Source: Hypomesus transpacificus (taxonomy: Eukaryota > Chordata > Actinopteri > Osmeriformes > Osmeridae). From it: a stretch of 64,000 bases of DNA. Positions 33,201 to 42,351 of the stretch are shown here, in pieces. Each line of letters starts with the position of its first letter. Position 1 is the first letter of the stretch. The position numbers and the translations under genes are program-made. The DNA is taken from assembly GCF_021917145.1 (NCBI RefSeq), contig NW_025813938.1, forward strand, positions 310,001 through 374,000, in the 5' to 3' direction. The notes below the pieces were generated by a model. It ran no database searches. It was not told where the DNA came from and saw only the letters and a program-made list of their open reading frames with translations.

Positions 33201-36200
33201 ACCTTAGCTTTTTGCGGTGGTTATAGGTCAGGCAAGGCTGATGATCACAACAAATCCCAACAATCTGAGCTGTGAGCATGTTGATGATGCCAGGTTCTCA
33301 CCTTGGGCTGGAGGACCCAGTAGGTTTCTGGTTTGAAGGACTGGATCTTGTCGTGGCGCTCCACACAGAAGCCCAGTGTGGGGGTCTGGCAGGGCCCGAA
33401 CGAGATGAGCGACGAGTCCAGATTCCCATATTTACCCTGGAAGTACTTGGTCTGGAACCTGGTAATAACAAAGAGGCACCCGGAAGCAACAAGTTTGATT
33501 CAAGTCCGGAATTATCTAACTTACACATCTGGAAATAGGCCTCTCATGCTCTAAACTGGATAAAATGAGGTCCCGCTTCTAACCAGTTTCATGCCTTCCC
33601 CCGGCAGGTTCCCTGAGGGGGCAGGTTCCCTAAGGGGGCAGGTTCCCTAAGGGGGCAAGTTCCCTAAGGGGGCAAGTTCCCTAAGGGGGCAGGTTCCCTG
33701 AGGGGGCAGGTTCCCTAAGGGGGCAGGTTCCCTGAGGGGGCAAGTTCCCTGAGGGGGCAGGTTCCCTAAGGGGGCAGGTTCCCTGAGGGGGCAAGTTCCC
33801 TAAGGGGGCAAGTTCCCTAAGGGGGCAGGTTCCCTGAGGGGGCAGGTTCCCTAAGGGGGCAGGTTCCCTAAGGGGGCAGGTTCCCTGAGGGGGCAGGTTC
33901 CCTGATGGGGCAGGTTCCCAAAGGGGGCAGGTTCCCTAAGGGGGCAGGTTCCCTGAGGGGGCAGGTTCCCTGATGGGGCAGGTTCCCTAAGGGGGCAGGT
34001 TCCCTAAGGGGGCAGGTTCCCTGAGGGGGCAGGTTTCCTGTGGGGGCAGGTTTCCAGGGGGGGCAGGTTCCCTAAGGGGGCAGGTTCCCTGAGGGGGCAG
34101 GTTTCCTGTGGGGGCAGGTTTCCTGTGGGGGCAGTTTTCCTGGGGGGGCAGGTTCCCTAAGGGGGCAGGTTCCCTGAGGGGGCAGGTTTCCTGTGGGGGC
34201 AGGTTCCCTAAGGGGGCAGGTTTCCTGAGGGGGCAGGTTTCCTGAGGGGGCATGTTTCCTGTGGGGGCATGTTTCCTGGGGGGGCATGTTTCCTGTGGGG
34301 GCAGGTTCCCTAAGGGGGCAGGTTCCCTGAGGGGGCAGGTTCCCTGAGGGGGCAGGTTCTCTGAGGGGGCAGGTTCCCTGAGGGGGCAGGTTCCCTAAGG
34401 GGGCAGGTTCCCTGAGGGGGCAGGTTCCCTGAGGGGGCAGGTTCCCTAAGGGGGCAGGTTCTCTGAGGGGGCAGGTTCCCTAAGGGGGCAGGTTTCCTGA
34501 GGGGGCAGGTTCCCTGAGGGGGCAGGTTCCCTGAGGGGGCAGGTTCCCTAAGGGGGCAGGTTCCCTGAGGGGGCAGGTTCCCTGAGGGGGCAGGTTTCCT
34601 AAGGGGGCAGGTTCTCTGAGGGGGCAGGTTCCCTGAGGGGGCAGGTTTCCTGAGGGGGCAGGTTCCCTGAGGGGGCAGGTTCCCTAAGGGGGCAGGTTCT
34701 CTAAGGGGGCAGGTTCTCTAAGGGGGCAGGTTCTCTGAGGGGGCAGGTTCTCTAAGGGGGCAGGTTCTCTAAGGGGGCAGGTTCTCTGAGGGGGCAGGTT
34801 CTCTAAGGGGGCAGGTTCTCTGAGGGGGCAGGTTCCCTGAGGGGGCAGGTTCTCTAAGGGGGCAGGTTCTCTGAGGGGGCAGGTTCCCTGAGGGGGCAGG
34901 TTCCCTGAGGGGGCAGGTTCTCTGAGGGGGCAGGTTCTCTAAGGGGGCAGGTTCTCTAAGGGGGCAGGTTCTCTGAGGGGGCAGGTTCTCTGAGGGGGCA
35001 GGTTCTCTGAGGGGGCAGGTTCCCTGAGGGGGCAGGTTCTCTAAGGGGGCAGGTTCTCTGAGGGGGCAGGTTCCCTGAGGGGGCAGGTTCCCTGAGGGGG
35101 CAGGTTCTCTAAGGGGGCAGGTTCTCTAAGGGGGCAGGTTCTCTAAGGGGGCAGGTTCCCTGAGGGGGCAGGTTCTCTAAGGGGGCAGGTTCTCTAAGGG
35201 GGCAGGTTCCCTGAGGGGGCAGGTTCTCTAAGGGGGCAGGTTCTCTAAGGGGGCAGGTTCCCTGAGGGGGCAGGTTCTCTAAGGGGGCAGGTTCTCTAAG
35301 GGGGCAGGTTCTCTAAGGGGGCAGGTTCTCTGAGGGGGCAGGTTCTCTGAGGGGGCAGGTTCTCTAAGGGGGCAGGTTCTCTAAGGGGGCAGGTTCTCTA
35401 AGGGGGCAGGTTCCCTGAGGGGGCAGGTTCTCTAAGGGGGCAGGTTCTCTAAGGGGGCAGGTTCTCTAAGGGGGCAGGTTCCCTGAGGGGGCAAGTTCCC
35501 TGAGGGGGCAGGTTCTCTAAGGGGGCAGGTTCTCTAAGGGGGCAGGTTCTCTAAGGGGGCAGGTTCTCTGAGGGGGCAGGTTCCCTGAGGGGGCAGGTTC
35601 TCTAAGGGGGCAGGTTCTTTAAGGGGGCAGGTTCTCTAAGGGGGCAGGTTCTCTAAGGGGGCAGTACCGTGTGAAGGCACAGCCGATGCGCAGGTCCAGC
35701 TCCTGCCGAGCGTCCACAGACAGCGCCTCGTTGCGGTTGGGCTCACCCAACCGGCTCATGGCGCTAAAGATGTCTGTGTCGGTGATGGAGCTGAACTTGG
35801 CACGGAAGACGCTCTGCTCCGAGTTGTAGGACCTGTTCATCACGGGCTGGATGGCATCCAGGACCTGGAGGCAGGAAGGGGGAGAGAGGAGGAGGGAGAG
35901 GGGAGGAGGGAGGGGGGAGAGCGGATCACATGCTGGGTTTAGCTCGGCGATGAAGCATTTGACTGAAGTTGTGTGAGTACAGAAAAACAGAGTATTTAGA
36001 AATCCGTAATTTGTGATTACCTCAAAACAGATGTTCTCTCCCTCTTTGTCGCAGTCCAGCCACAGAACCACACAGTCACAACCTTTAGCTTCCACCTGGA
36101 GACACACCCAGGACCAACAGGGGTTGTTATGATCAGTGACCTTTGCACTTTTGTAAAGCTCTCTCTTGAAAGTCGATTTGGATAAAATCGTCTGCTAAAT

Positions 36201-38012
36201 GAATAAATGTAAACGTTACACCCGACCAGCAGAACACCACGGGTGGTGGCCAACACATTTCAGGCATGAGTTATTAACTCAATCTGGACAGAGCGCACCT
36301 CCTGAAGGCTCAGAGCAGACCCCAGGTGAGACTCACCTCCTGAAGGCTCAGAGCAGACCCCAGGTGAGACTCACCTCCTGAAGGCTCAGAGCAGACCCCA
36401 GGTGAGACTGACCTCCTGAAGGCTCAGAGCAGACCCCAGGTGAGACTCACCTCCTGAAGGCTCAGAGCAGACCCCAGGTGAGACTCACCTCCTGAAGGCC
36501 CAGAGCAGACCCCAGGTGAGACTCACCTCCTGAAGGCTCAGAGCAGACCCCAGGTTAGACTCACCTCCTGAAGGCTCAGAGCAGACCCCAGGTGAGACTC
36601 ACCTCCTGAAGGCTCAGAGCAGACCCCAGGTGAGACTGACCTCCTGAAGGCTCAGAGCAGACCCCAGGTGAGACTCACCTCCTGAAGGCTCAGAGCAGAC
36701 CCCAGGTGAGACTCACCTCCTGAAGGCTCAGAGCAGACCCCAGGTGAGACTCACCTCCTGAAGGCTCAGAGCAGACCCCAGGTGAGACTGACCTCCTGAA
36801 GGCTCAGAGCAGACCCCAGGTGAGACTCACCTCCTGAAGGCTCAGAGCAGACCCCAGGTGAGACTCACCTGCAGGAACTTGACCATGTTGAGTTTGGGGT
36901 TGGCCTCCTTCTTCTCCGTGGGAGCCGTACTGAAGAGCTCAGCAGGGTCCACCTTGTCCCAGTTGTTGTACTTCCCTGGAAACAGACGACAGTGAGAAGC
37001 ACCGTTAGGTAGGCTGACGAGACACAGGAAGTGGATCTGGGGGTTCAAGACACAGGAAGTGGATCTGGGGGTTCAAGACACAGGAAGTGGATCTGGGGGT
37101 TCAGAGACACAGTAAGTGGATCTGGGGGTTCAGAGACACAGGAAGTGGATCTGGGGGTTCAGAGACACACCTATGAAGTCCAGGCTCATGACGTGTCCAC
37201 ACACGGAGGTCATCTTGAATCGTGCACTTTGACCCTGGAAGCTGCCAACGTACTCATGCACTGAGCATGCTCCGTTGAGTCCTTTGCGACTGGAGCAGGA
37301 TCCTGTTGAACAGCGGATGAGTATGGTTACATTTGGTAAACATGTTAGAAAATATCAGTGACAATAATTGAATGACAGGCCTCTTTCCTTCCAACATCAG
37401 TTTATCTTTGTGACATTTGTGCAATTTGATTTGATAGATGTGGACAAGCATTTAAACTCTGACCAAAAGACCATTACTACGGTGAGAACGCTCCTCCATT
37501 CTCATCAAACAGTCATGCCGTCCCCTCTGACGTCTCTAAAGTCTGGATGCAGCTCAGTACTTCCGGTCGGAAGTACACAGACATAAACTAAACTGAACTT
37601 TTACCTGTAATCTTTACAACTGACCGATCTAAACCGATTTGAGGCGGAACTCCCTTTTAGTGTATTAATGGGGCTAATACGAAGGCTAAATGCAAAATTG
37701 TGAATCGTTTAATGAAATGCTCATCCCAAGCCAGGGCTATGTGCTAATGGGAGGCCTTGAAAAGCGCATCGTGAATGGAGAGCCAGTGACTAAGCGACGA
37801 GACTCATCCCCGCCCTCAAGTTAAAGGTTGAGGATAGTTTGTATAGTGCTTTGAGCCTAGACCAGACCATTCCCTCACACTGCCTGAAAATGCCTTTCCA
37901 CGATGTGCAACAATCAATGAAAAAATCCAAATTCTCACTCACCTTTTGACAATATTTTGGCAATGGACTGTGCCAATGAAGGCTTCTCTGCTACCATCAA
38001 TATAGTTTTCAT
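24225..38012 (-). CDS. top3b: DNA/RNA topoisomerase III beta
   Basis: Type IA topoisomerase that relaxes DNA and also acts on mRNA with TDRD3/FMRP. Eighteen exons, all phases agreeing: 37943-38012, 37171-37302, 36869-36975, 36021-36095, 35668-35864, 33302-33458, 33068-33181, 32517-32607, 30576-30730, 30383-30488, 29854-30000, 29293-29466, 28750-28878, 26901-27050, 26200-26300, 25309-25510, 24741-24928, 24225-24507. Expected length is about 858 residues (human 862). TOPRIM domain: [20 protein letters not shown] and [14 protein letters not shown]. The catalytic tyrosine in [10 protein letters not shown] is residue 336, as in human. C-terminal zinc-binding pairs include CGKC, CSHC, CPYC, CNEC, CVEC, CNRC and CEAC. 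The last exon has an RG-rich box and ends MAALAAYFV, but an 11-G run puts that end one base out of frame. Introns are unusually full of minisatellites. Confidence 0.97.
24321..24331 (-). pseudogene. top3b: Frameshift in top3b last exon at an 11-G run
   Basis: Upstream of the run the frame reads [16 protein letters not shown]. After it, the conserved RG box and terminal YFV are found only one frame over. Ten or thirteen G would join them. As written, translation leaves the conserved frame and runs to a stop at about 24193. A homopolymer sequencing or assembly error is the simplest cause; a real polymorphism is possible. Confidence 0.85.
24930..25195. repeat. GA-rich minisatellite in top3b intron 16
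   Basis: GAGAGACGAGAGAGGGGCAG-type units. On the gene strand it is a long CT tract running into the exon 17 acceptor (CTGTCAG|GTATGG). Confidence 0.9.
25645..26098. repeat. 30-bp minisatellite in top3b intron 15, about 15 copies
   Basis: Units of GGCCTCTACACCTACTGTAG followed by GAGAGGGAGG, with CAACACC and CTACATC variants. It keeps a 30-bp period except for one short copy near 25845. Confidence 0.95.
26345..26890. repeat. 36/37-bp minisatellite in top3b intron 14, about 15 copies
   Basis: The unit includes CATCACAGGATGGGGGAGGG and GTCAACCTCTCATTCTAA. A single C insertion (TAACCATC for TAACATC) recurs in scattered copies. Confidence 0.95.
27052..27170. repeat. GGAGGGA/GGAAGGA array abutting top3b exon 14 acceptor
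   Basis: A pure purine array on plus; on the gene strand (TCCC)n runs straight into TTCCCTCAG|ATGC. Confidence 0.9.
27248..28748. repeat. 1.5-kb minisatellite beginning at top3b exon 13 donor
   Basis: Units of CACACCCTGTGCTCC with lengths of about 13-17 bp (CACCC, CACACCC, CACACACCC, CCCCACACCC) occur roughly a hundred times. Larger blocks marked by CACCTTGTGTTCC recur, showing multi-unit duplication. On the gene strand the array starts at intron base +1 (ACAG|GTGTGTGGAGCACAGG). It leaves very long open frames in four frames, all artefacts. Confidence 0.96.
28874..29042. repeat. Telomere-like array with repeated top3b exon 13 acceptors
   Basis: Six to seven units of GTGCCTGGAGGG(TTAGGG)n. 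On the gene strand: CTAACCCTAACCCTCCAG|GCAC, i.e. the real acceptor plus the first four exon bases, repeated. Each unit also carries CTAAC, the branch-point consensus. Confidence 0.93.
29215..29306. repeat. Partial duplication of top3b exon 12 end and donor
   Basis: CTGACTGACCGATGCCATGT occurs twice. The outer copy (about 29240) repeats the last exon bases GAAACATGGCATCG and the donor GTCAGT of the true site at 29293. Confidence 0.85.
29470..29650. repeat. (CA)n microsatellite cluster in top3b intron 11
   Basis: Several CA runs separated by GAACTACACGCACA-like spacers, beginning next to the exon 12 acceptor (CCTCCAG|GG). Confidence 0.9.
29725..29856. repeat. 25-bp array of top3b exon 11 donors
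   Basis: ACCAGTAGATCTGGAGTCAG plus ACCTT recurs five times. On the gene strand each unit reads CTG|GTAAGGTCTGACTCC or GTTAGG, copying the real donor GCCG|GTAAGGTCTGAC at 29854. Confidence 0.93.
29971..30275. repeat. 64-bp array copying the start of top3b exon 11
   Basis: Almost five copies at 64-bp spacing (29971, 30035, 30099, 30163, 30227). Each carries the acceptor CTGCAG and the first 29 exon bases (encoding SDGWRLFEY). Only the copy nearest low coordinates continues into the full exon. Some copies have CAGGCACCAG for CAGGCGCCAG. Confidence 0.95.
30731..32238. repeat. 1.5-kb minisatellite ending at top3b exon 9 acceptor
   Basis: About 38 units of ACACACCCTGCAGCAACACA plus CACACAGTCACTA, with 39/40-bp alternation (CACAGTCA or CACCAGTCA). 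On the gene strand each unit ends TGTTGCTGCAG, matching the real acceptor GTGTTGCAG|GGATGG. Confidence 0.96.
32785..33050. repeat. 24-bp minisatellite in top3b intron 7
   Basis: About ten units of GAGGTGAGGTGGTGATGTCA plus GAGT, with GGGG and GGAG variants. Confidence 0.92.
33598..35664. repeat. 2.07-kb 17-bp minisatellite at top3b exon 5 donor
   Basis: About 120 copies of GGGGGCAGGTTCCCTGA, with C/T and G/A alternatives at two positions (TTCYCTRA). It ends four bases inside intron 5 (ACACG|GTACTGCCCCCTT on the gene strand). TTCTCTAA types dominate near the exon and TTCCCTGA types further away. The plus (template) strand is G-rich. Confidence 0.97.
36155..36213 (+). mobile_element. SINE tail fragment
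   Basis: GATTTGGATAAAATCGTCTG and CTAAATGAATAAATGTAAAC match the shared SINE tail; no head is present. It lies in top3b intron 3. Confidence 0.65.
36290..36868. repeat. 38-bp array of top3b exon 3 donors, 15 copies
   Basis: CAGGTGAGACTCACCTCCTG plus AAGGCTCAGAGCAGACCC repeats to the exon boundary. On the gene strand every unit reads TTCAG|GAG|GTGAGTCTCACC: an acceptor-like AG, three bases, then a consensus donor identical to the true one (CTGCAG|GTGAGT at 36869). Confidence 0.95.
37018..37168. repeat. 27/28-bp array at top3b exon 2 donor, 5 copies
   Basis: GACACAGGAAGTGGATCTGG plus GGGTTCA repeats. It reaches the donor of exon 2 (TTCATAG|GTGTGTCTC) at 37171. Confidence 0.9.
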
Positions 38013-38331
38013 GCTGAAATTGAAAACGATATATCTTCGGGATTTCTCGATTAAAAAAATATGTCTAGTAAGTAAGCTACTGTTGCTAGCTAGCATTAAC
38101 TAGCCTAGCTATCAAACGAGCTACAGTAGATAGATATACCTAGTGCTACATCTGCAAGATAAGTTAACTAGCTACCTTGACCTGTTGGTAAAACGTTAGG
38201 TTTTAGCCAGCTGTTTTGTGTCCTATCTCGACAATGCCAATGTATCCGTCCAGCTTCAAATGCTATTTATCGCCCAAATTAAAGAAAGCATCAATATGAT
38301 AGAAAATATTGGTCGTTGTTGTCAATTTTAC

Positions 38332-38400
38332 CGGTACGGGCGGCCATGATGGTATAGATGTGTTTCCGGGTGAAAGGCTTGACTGGTGCTGAGAAAGTTA
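38332..38400 (-). promoter_or_regulatory. top3b promoter and 5' UTR exon
   Basis: On the minus strand CCCGTACCG|GTAAAATT is a donor at 38332, pairing with the acceptor TTTCAATTTCAG just before the ATG at 38012. ATGGCCGCC (YY1-like) at about 38341-38349 and an ETS-type CCGGAA near 38364 fit a TATA-less housekeeping promoter. Confidence 0.5.
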
Positions 38401-39246
38401 GCTAGCTAGCCAAGTTCAGTGCATGGTTTAACCAGACATTCTCTGGTTTAACGTTAAATGGCCACAGCATCTGGACTGGATTTTTCCGTGTACTTGGGGA
38501 GGCTTAAAGGAGTAAAGGCAAAAAATGAGCTTATTTGGGGGTATTTTGGGCATATTCAATTAGTGTATAGCTCATTAGCATATTAAAATTCATTTTTAAA
38601 AGAAACTTGTAATACAACACATTTTACTATTCATGGATAGTTTCATTGTGTAAAGTTTTATTTTGATAGGAGTCAAGGAAAAAAATAGCCCCATTAGGGT
38701 GTAATGTTGCCTGGCCTTATTGGCACACATCTTGGTTTGATGAGAATTTAACATATTTCCTCAACTAGGATTTCTTAGAACTTTTAGTATGTTGTTTTGG
38801 ACACCTCATAGAAATGATCTAAGTTGCCAAAAAATATTTTACAATTAGTCTGTTGTAAACCGCTACTTTGACTGGACTATTAGAGCAAGTGAAACACATT
38901 GGAAATCTCTGTTTAGGTGGATCAGACGGCATGGCCTGGACTGAATCTTAGGTGTGTACTATGGGACGATGTAGGCCTGGAGAAGAGGGCTTGGTAGTCC
39001 AGAAGGCAGCAGGGTGGGGTAGGAGGGTGGGGCAGGAGGGTGGGGCAGGTGGGGCAGGTTTGGTCAACTTTAGAGGTTTTATTTCAATGGATGTTCCAGT
39101 GAACTGTTTTTTTTTTTAATTTAAATTTCAAACGTTATGACGCACATATGAACTCATTAAATGCCTTTGCCAAGGCTAAATGGTAATGATGGATATTCTA
39201 TCACAATAGAATATCCTCCCCCCATCCAGACTCTCCTTCCCTGGAG
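38401..39246. other. Intergenic, top3b / il17-like divergent spacer
   Basis: AT-rich; no coding exon. A GGGGCAGG-type short repeat lies at about 39010-39060. It would carry regulatory sequence for both divergent genes. Confidence 0.5.
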
Positions 39247-39253
39247 TATAAAT
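39247..39253 (+). promoter_or_regulatory. TATA box of the IL-17 family gene
   Basis: TATAAAT in CTGGAGTATAAATGTCG, about 140 bp before the ATG at 39389. A TATA box is usual for an inducible cytokine gene. Confidence 0.6.
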
Positions 39254-39388
39254 GTCGCCACAGTCCGACACGATGGACACCGAACTGGATCAATCTGAAA
39301 GGAGACCTGAGGTATCCACGAGCCCCAGACAACATCCGTCCAGAACCTCCTGCTCCGAAACAACCTCCAAGACCATCATCATCCCAGC

Positions 39389-40469
39389 ATGCAACAGATC
39401 CAGGTGAGCCACTGTGTGGGGATGACTTGCTACCTGGAGTAATAGCTTGATAAGGATGTGATGGTGTACAGGTGATGGGAGGTAAGTGATTCCCACTGAT
39501 GAACTATAGACTATGAGGTGATTGTGTTTGATGTGACTTTGTGAAGGAGTTTGGCTTTCCCTTAGACAAGTAATATCCCACATCACTTCTCACTGGTGGG
39601 TAAGAACTTGCAGTTAGTATTTAATTTTAAAACTATAAATCTTTATAGCATCATCTAAGTCTATCAGATCAAATGATACCCTCCGCTATTCCAGCCACAG
39701 AGCTGAAACCAAACCCTCCTCCTCCTCCTCCTGCAGGTCTTTCGGCTGCTCGTGGTCTGCTCGCTGGTCCTGCGCCAGTGCCTGGCAGGGCCCCTGGGGG
39801 GCCAATGTGTAGATGAGGCCTACTGCACCAGCAGCCTGGAGGAGTACCACGCCCAGCTTGTCAGCCTGCCCAACAGCATCAACAAGCGCAGTGTAGCCCC
39901 CTGGAGCTATGTGTGAGTAGCTGACTCAGGACACTCCTACATGGGATAACTAGGTTCCTATCCTACCCTGTAGACAATAAAGGGTGAATGCAACATAGTC
40001 AAGGACTGTTGTGAATATTCTTAATTCACCAGCATGGTGGTTGAGTAAGTATTCAGCTTAGGTTTCAGTTACATTTTTAAAACGGTAAATCTGTCCCCCA
40101 CACTTTGTTTAGATTTTTTTTGTACGGCCGCATCCTCGGTTACAAAAAGACAAAACTGCCCCACCCACCTGTAAAAACCAACCTTCACCCCTGGTTCAGC
40201 TGGAGGAGAATTGGTACCTTGATTTAACACGTTTCTCTCTCTTTCCAAGGGAGCACATTGACCTGAACAGGGTCCCTCAGGTCATCTATGAGGCTAACTG
40301 CCTGACCAGCCACTCCTGCAGAGGACTGGACAGCAGCCTGGAGACCCTCCCCATCACCTTGAGGATGCCTGTTCTCAGGAAGAGCACCCGCTGTGCCACC
40401 TACTCTCTGGAATATGAAGCCATTAACATAGCCTGTATATGCGCTACATCTAGACAAGGCTTATTCTAA
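39389..40469 (+). CDS. Interleukin-17 family cytokine
   Basis: Predicted secreted cytokine of 136 residues. Exons: 39389-39403 (only MQQIQ), 39737-39912, 40250-40469; phases match. Exon 2 opens with a hydrophobic signal segment (VFRLLVVCSLVLRQCLAG) and runs to RSVAPWSYV. Exon 3 holds the IL-17 signature DLNRVPQVIYEANC, then SHSCRGL, STRCATYS and a CxC end (ACICATSRQ). The W-Y...D.NR.P..I.EA.C pattern and the cysteine set match the IL-17 cystine-knot fold, which signals as a dimer through IL-17 receptors. The subfamily is uncertain. A locus beside top3b is not one I can link to il17a/f, so a teleost-specific member such as il17n is worth testing. It is divergent to top3b. AATAAA at 40947 gives a 3' UTR of about 500 nt. 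Confidence 0.93.
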
Positions 40470-40589
40470 GCATGGGATATTAAACTGTATATTTTTGTTT
40501 TACATTATGTATTCATGTTGATGTTGAGAATATTATGTTCACCTGAGGGGAGTTAGAATCAGTTGTTAAATGCAGGATGCTCAAGCACC

Positions 40590-40861
40590 CCTAAATTTAA
40601 TCTCAGCACCCCTAAAAATAATAATAAATGTTATTTTTTTATGATTATGGTTTATTATCATTTGATGCTGGTAGTTCATGAAGGGACATACTTAGTTTTT
40701 TCATTAATTCAATATTTTGCATAATAAATAATGTATTAATTGTTATCCAGTAAATTAGGGATTTATTAGCAAGGGGTTTAACACTTTTGCAAGGCACTGT
40801 ATTCATGTCACATTATCATTGGGGGCTGAGCACCCCTAATGGTCTGATCCTAGAATTGCCC
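40590..40861. mobile_element. Possible hAT-type DNA element fragment in il17-like 3' UTR
   Basis: The right end, read in reverse, is CAGGGGCAATTCTAGGATCA, which resembles a hAT terminal repeat. CAGCACCCCTAA-type motifs recur at 40574, 40602 and 40830. No matching left end was found. Confidence 0.35.
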
Positions 40862-40946
40862 CTGGTTAGTTGTTTTGTTGTGTTGCAAATGTCACTTATA
40901 AGTATTATGATTTATAATCATGAACCCATGTCAACTTCCTATAATC

Positions 40947-40952
40947 AATAAA
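40947..40952 (+). terminator. Poly(A) signal of the IL-17 family gene
   Basis: AATAAA in AATCAATAAATTTCCC, about 480 nt after the stop codon. Confidence 0.6.
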
Positions 40953-42351
40953 TTTCCCACCTCACAGAAAAAAATATGTAGGTGTTTTATATGTTCTTTG
41001 AATACAGCTGGATTTAGAACGAGTCCCTTTCAGAAAAGCACAGAGGACTATGAGCTTGGAGTCTACAAACATCATTGCACTGCCAGATTCTTTTCATAAT
41101 TTGCCATATTATGGTCAAGGTGCACAAATCCAGGGTGTCCAATTCAGATACTTAAAAAGAATAAGAATAATCACACACATATGTGGATCCAAGACACCAT
41201 GGTTTCCCTTTGTCCTAAGGTTTCCTGCACTACTGTTGCATAAGGCAACCTTCTAAACAGCCTGTTCTGTAGCTGCAGAGTTTTATGAATATAATTTGTC
41301 GATTACTTTACTGTTTACTTTTTTGATTACTTTTCGAGCAACTTTTACTTTTCAATAGGGATCCCCTTATCACTGTCTTCACACCCTCTCTTGATGTGAG
41401 TCATTGTTTAACAATAAAAACCTTGTCAATTAATTCCTTTATCGTACACAAATAAGGGAATCTGTATTTCTAACTTTTTAGATATCGGTCATAATGAACA
41501 CCTATTTGACAAGATTTGCCCCCAAAACATGCGCTGTAGAAACTGGTTCGAGTTAAGGGATGCGCTTCAATGCCGCTATCTATTGGTTTATTGTGAGCAG
41601 TACAAGTGCAGTTTTAACAGTCAACCACGAGAGAGCAGTATTAAAGCTGCAAGTCGCTTTGGATAAGACTGTCTGCTAAATGACTAAATGTAAATAAATG
41701 TAAAGCGCTGCCCTATGACTCTGTTTAATTAGTTTGTATTTAAAGAGAGTAAATATAACATGTAATGCTCACATCAAACCACTGGATAGCGGTATGGGTC
41801 TTTTATGGAAATGTTTTTCTAAAATGTCTTTCATTAAATTACCAAGACCAGTAAATAAAGAGATTCTGTTTCAAAGTCAGGTGTTGAGCCCTTACAGTAC
41901 ACAGGACTAATGATAAGAAACTATGACCACAATTCCAACCTAACTCTTGAGACTGTCACATGAATCCACCGACCTGCTCCATCCAAACCTGCTCCATCCA
42001 GACCTGTTCACCCAGACCTGCTCCACCCAGACCTGCTCCACCCTGACCTGCTCCACCCAGACCTGCTCCTGGAAGCTGCAGCCGGTTGATTCAGCTCCTC
42101 CAGGCTGCAGGCCTCAGTAGGACCTCCAGGCTGCAGGGCTCAATCAGATCAGGATGGAGGACAGGGGTACGTGTGCAGGGGGGCAAAGAAAGGAGGTCGG
42201 CTCTGTATCTTTTGGGATGGTGATGGGGTGGTGACCCACAGGCAGATGGTTGGGGGTTGGGGGGGCGTTGGGGGTTGGGAGGGGGGAGAAGGGAGGGGTA
42301 ATAAGACAGATTTATTTTCCTTCCCTGTCCCTTGAAAGTCAATTAAATGCA
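40953..42351. other. Intergenic, no gene found
   Basis: Contains a reverse-orientation SINE tail at 41648-41702 (GTCGCTTTGGATAAGACTGT...) and a short array at 41985-42070 (CCTGCTCCACCCAGACCTG). G-rich near 42240-42295. No exon was recognised. Confidence 0.55.

Noticed and set aside
33598-35664. Regular direct repeats as a CRISPR array
   Set aside because: There are no unique spacers, the units are contiguous, and the sequence is a vertebrate intron.
40224-40457. Minus-strand open frame across the IL-17 exon 3
   Set aside because: It is the antisense shadow of a well-supported plus-strand exon.
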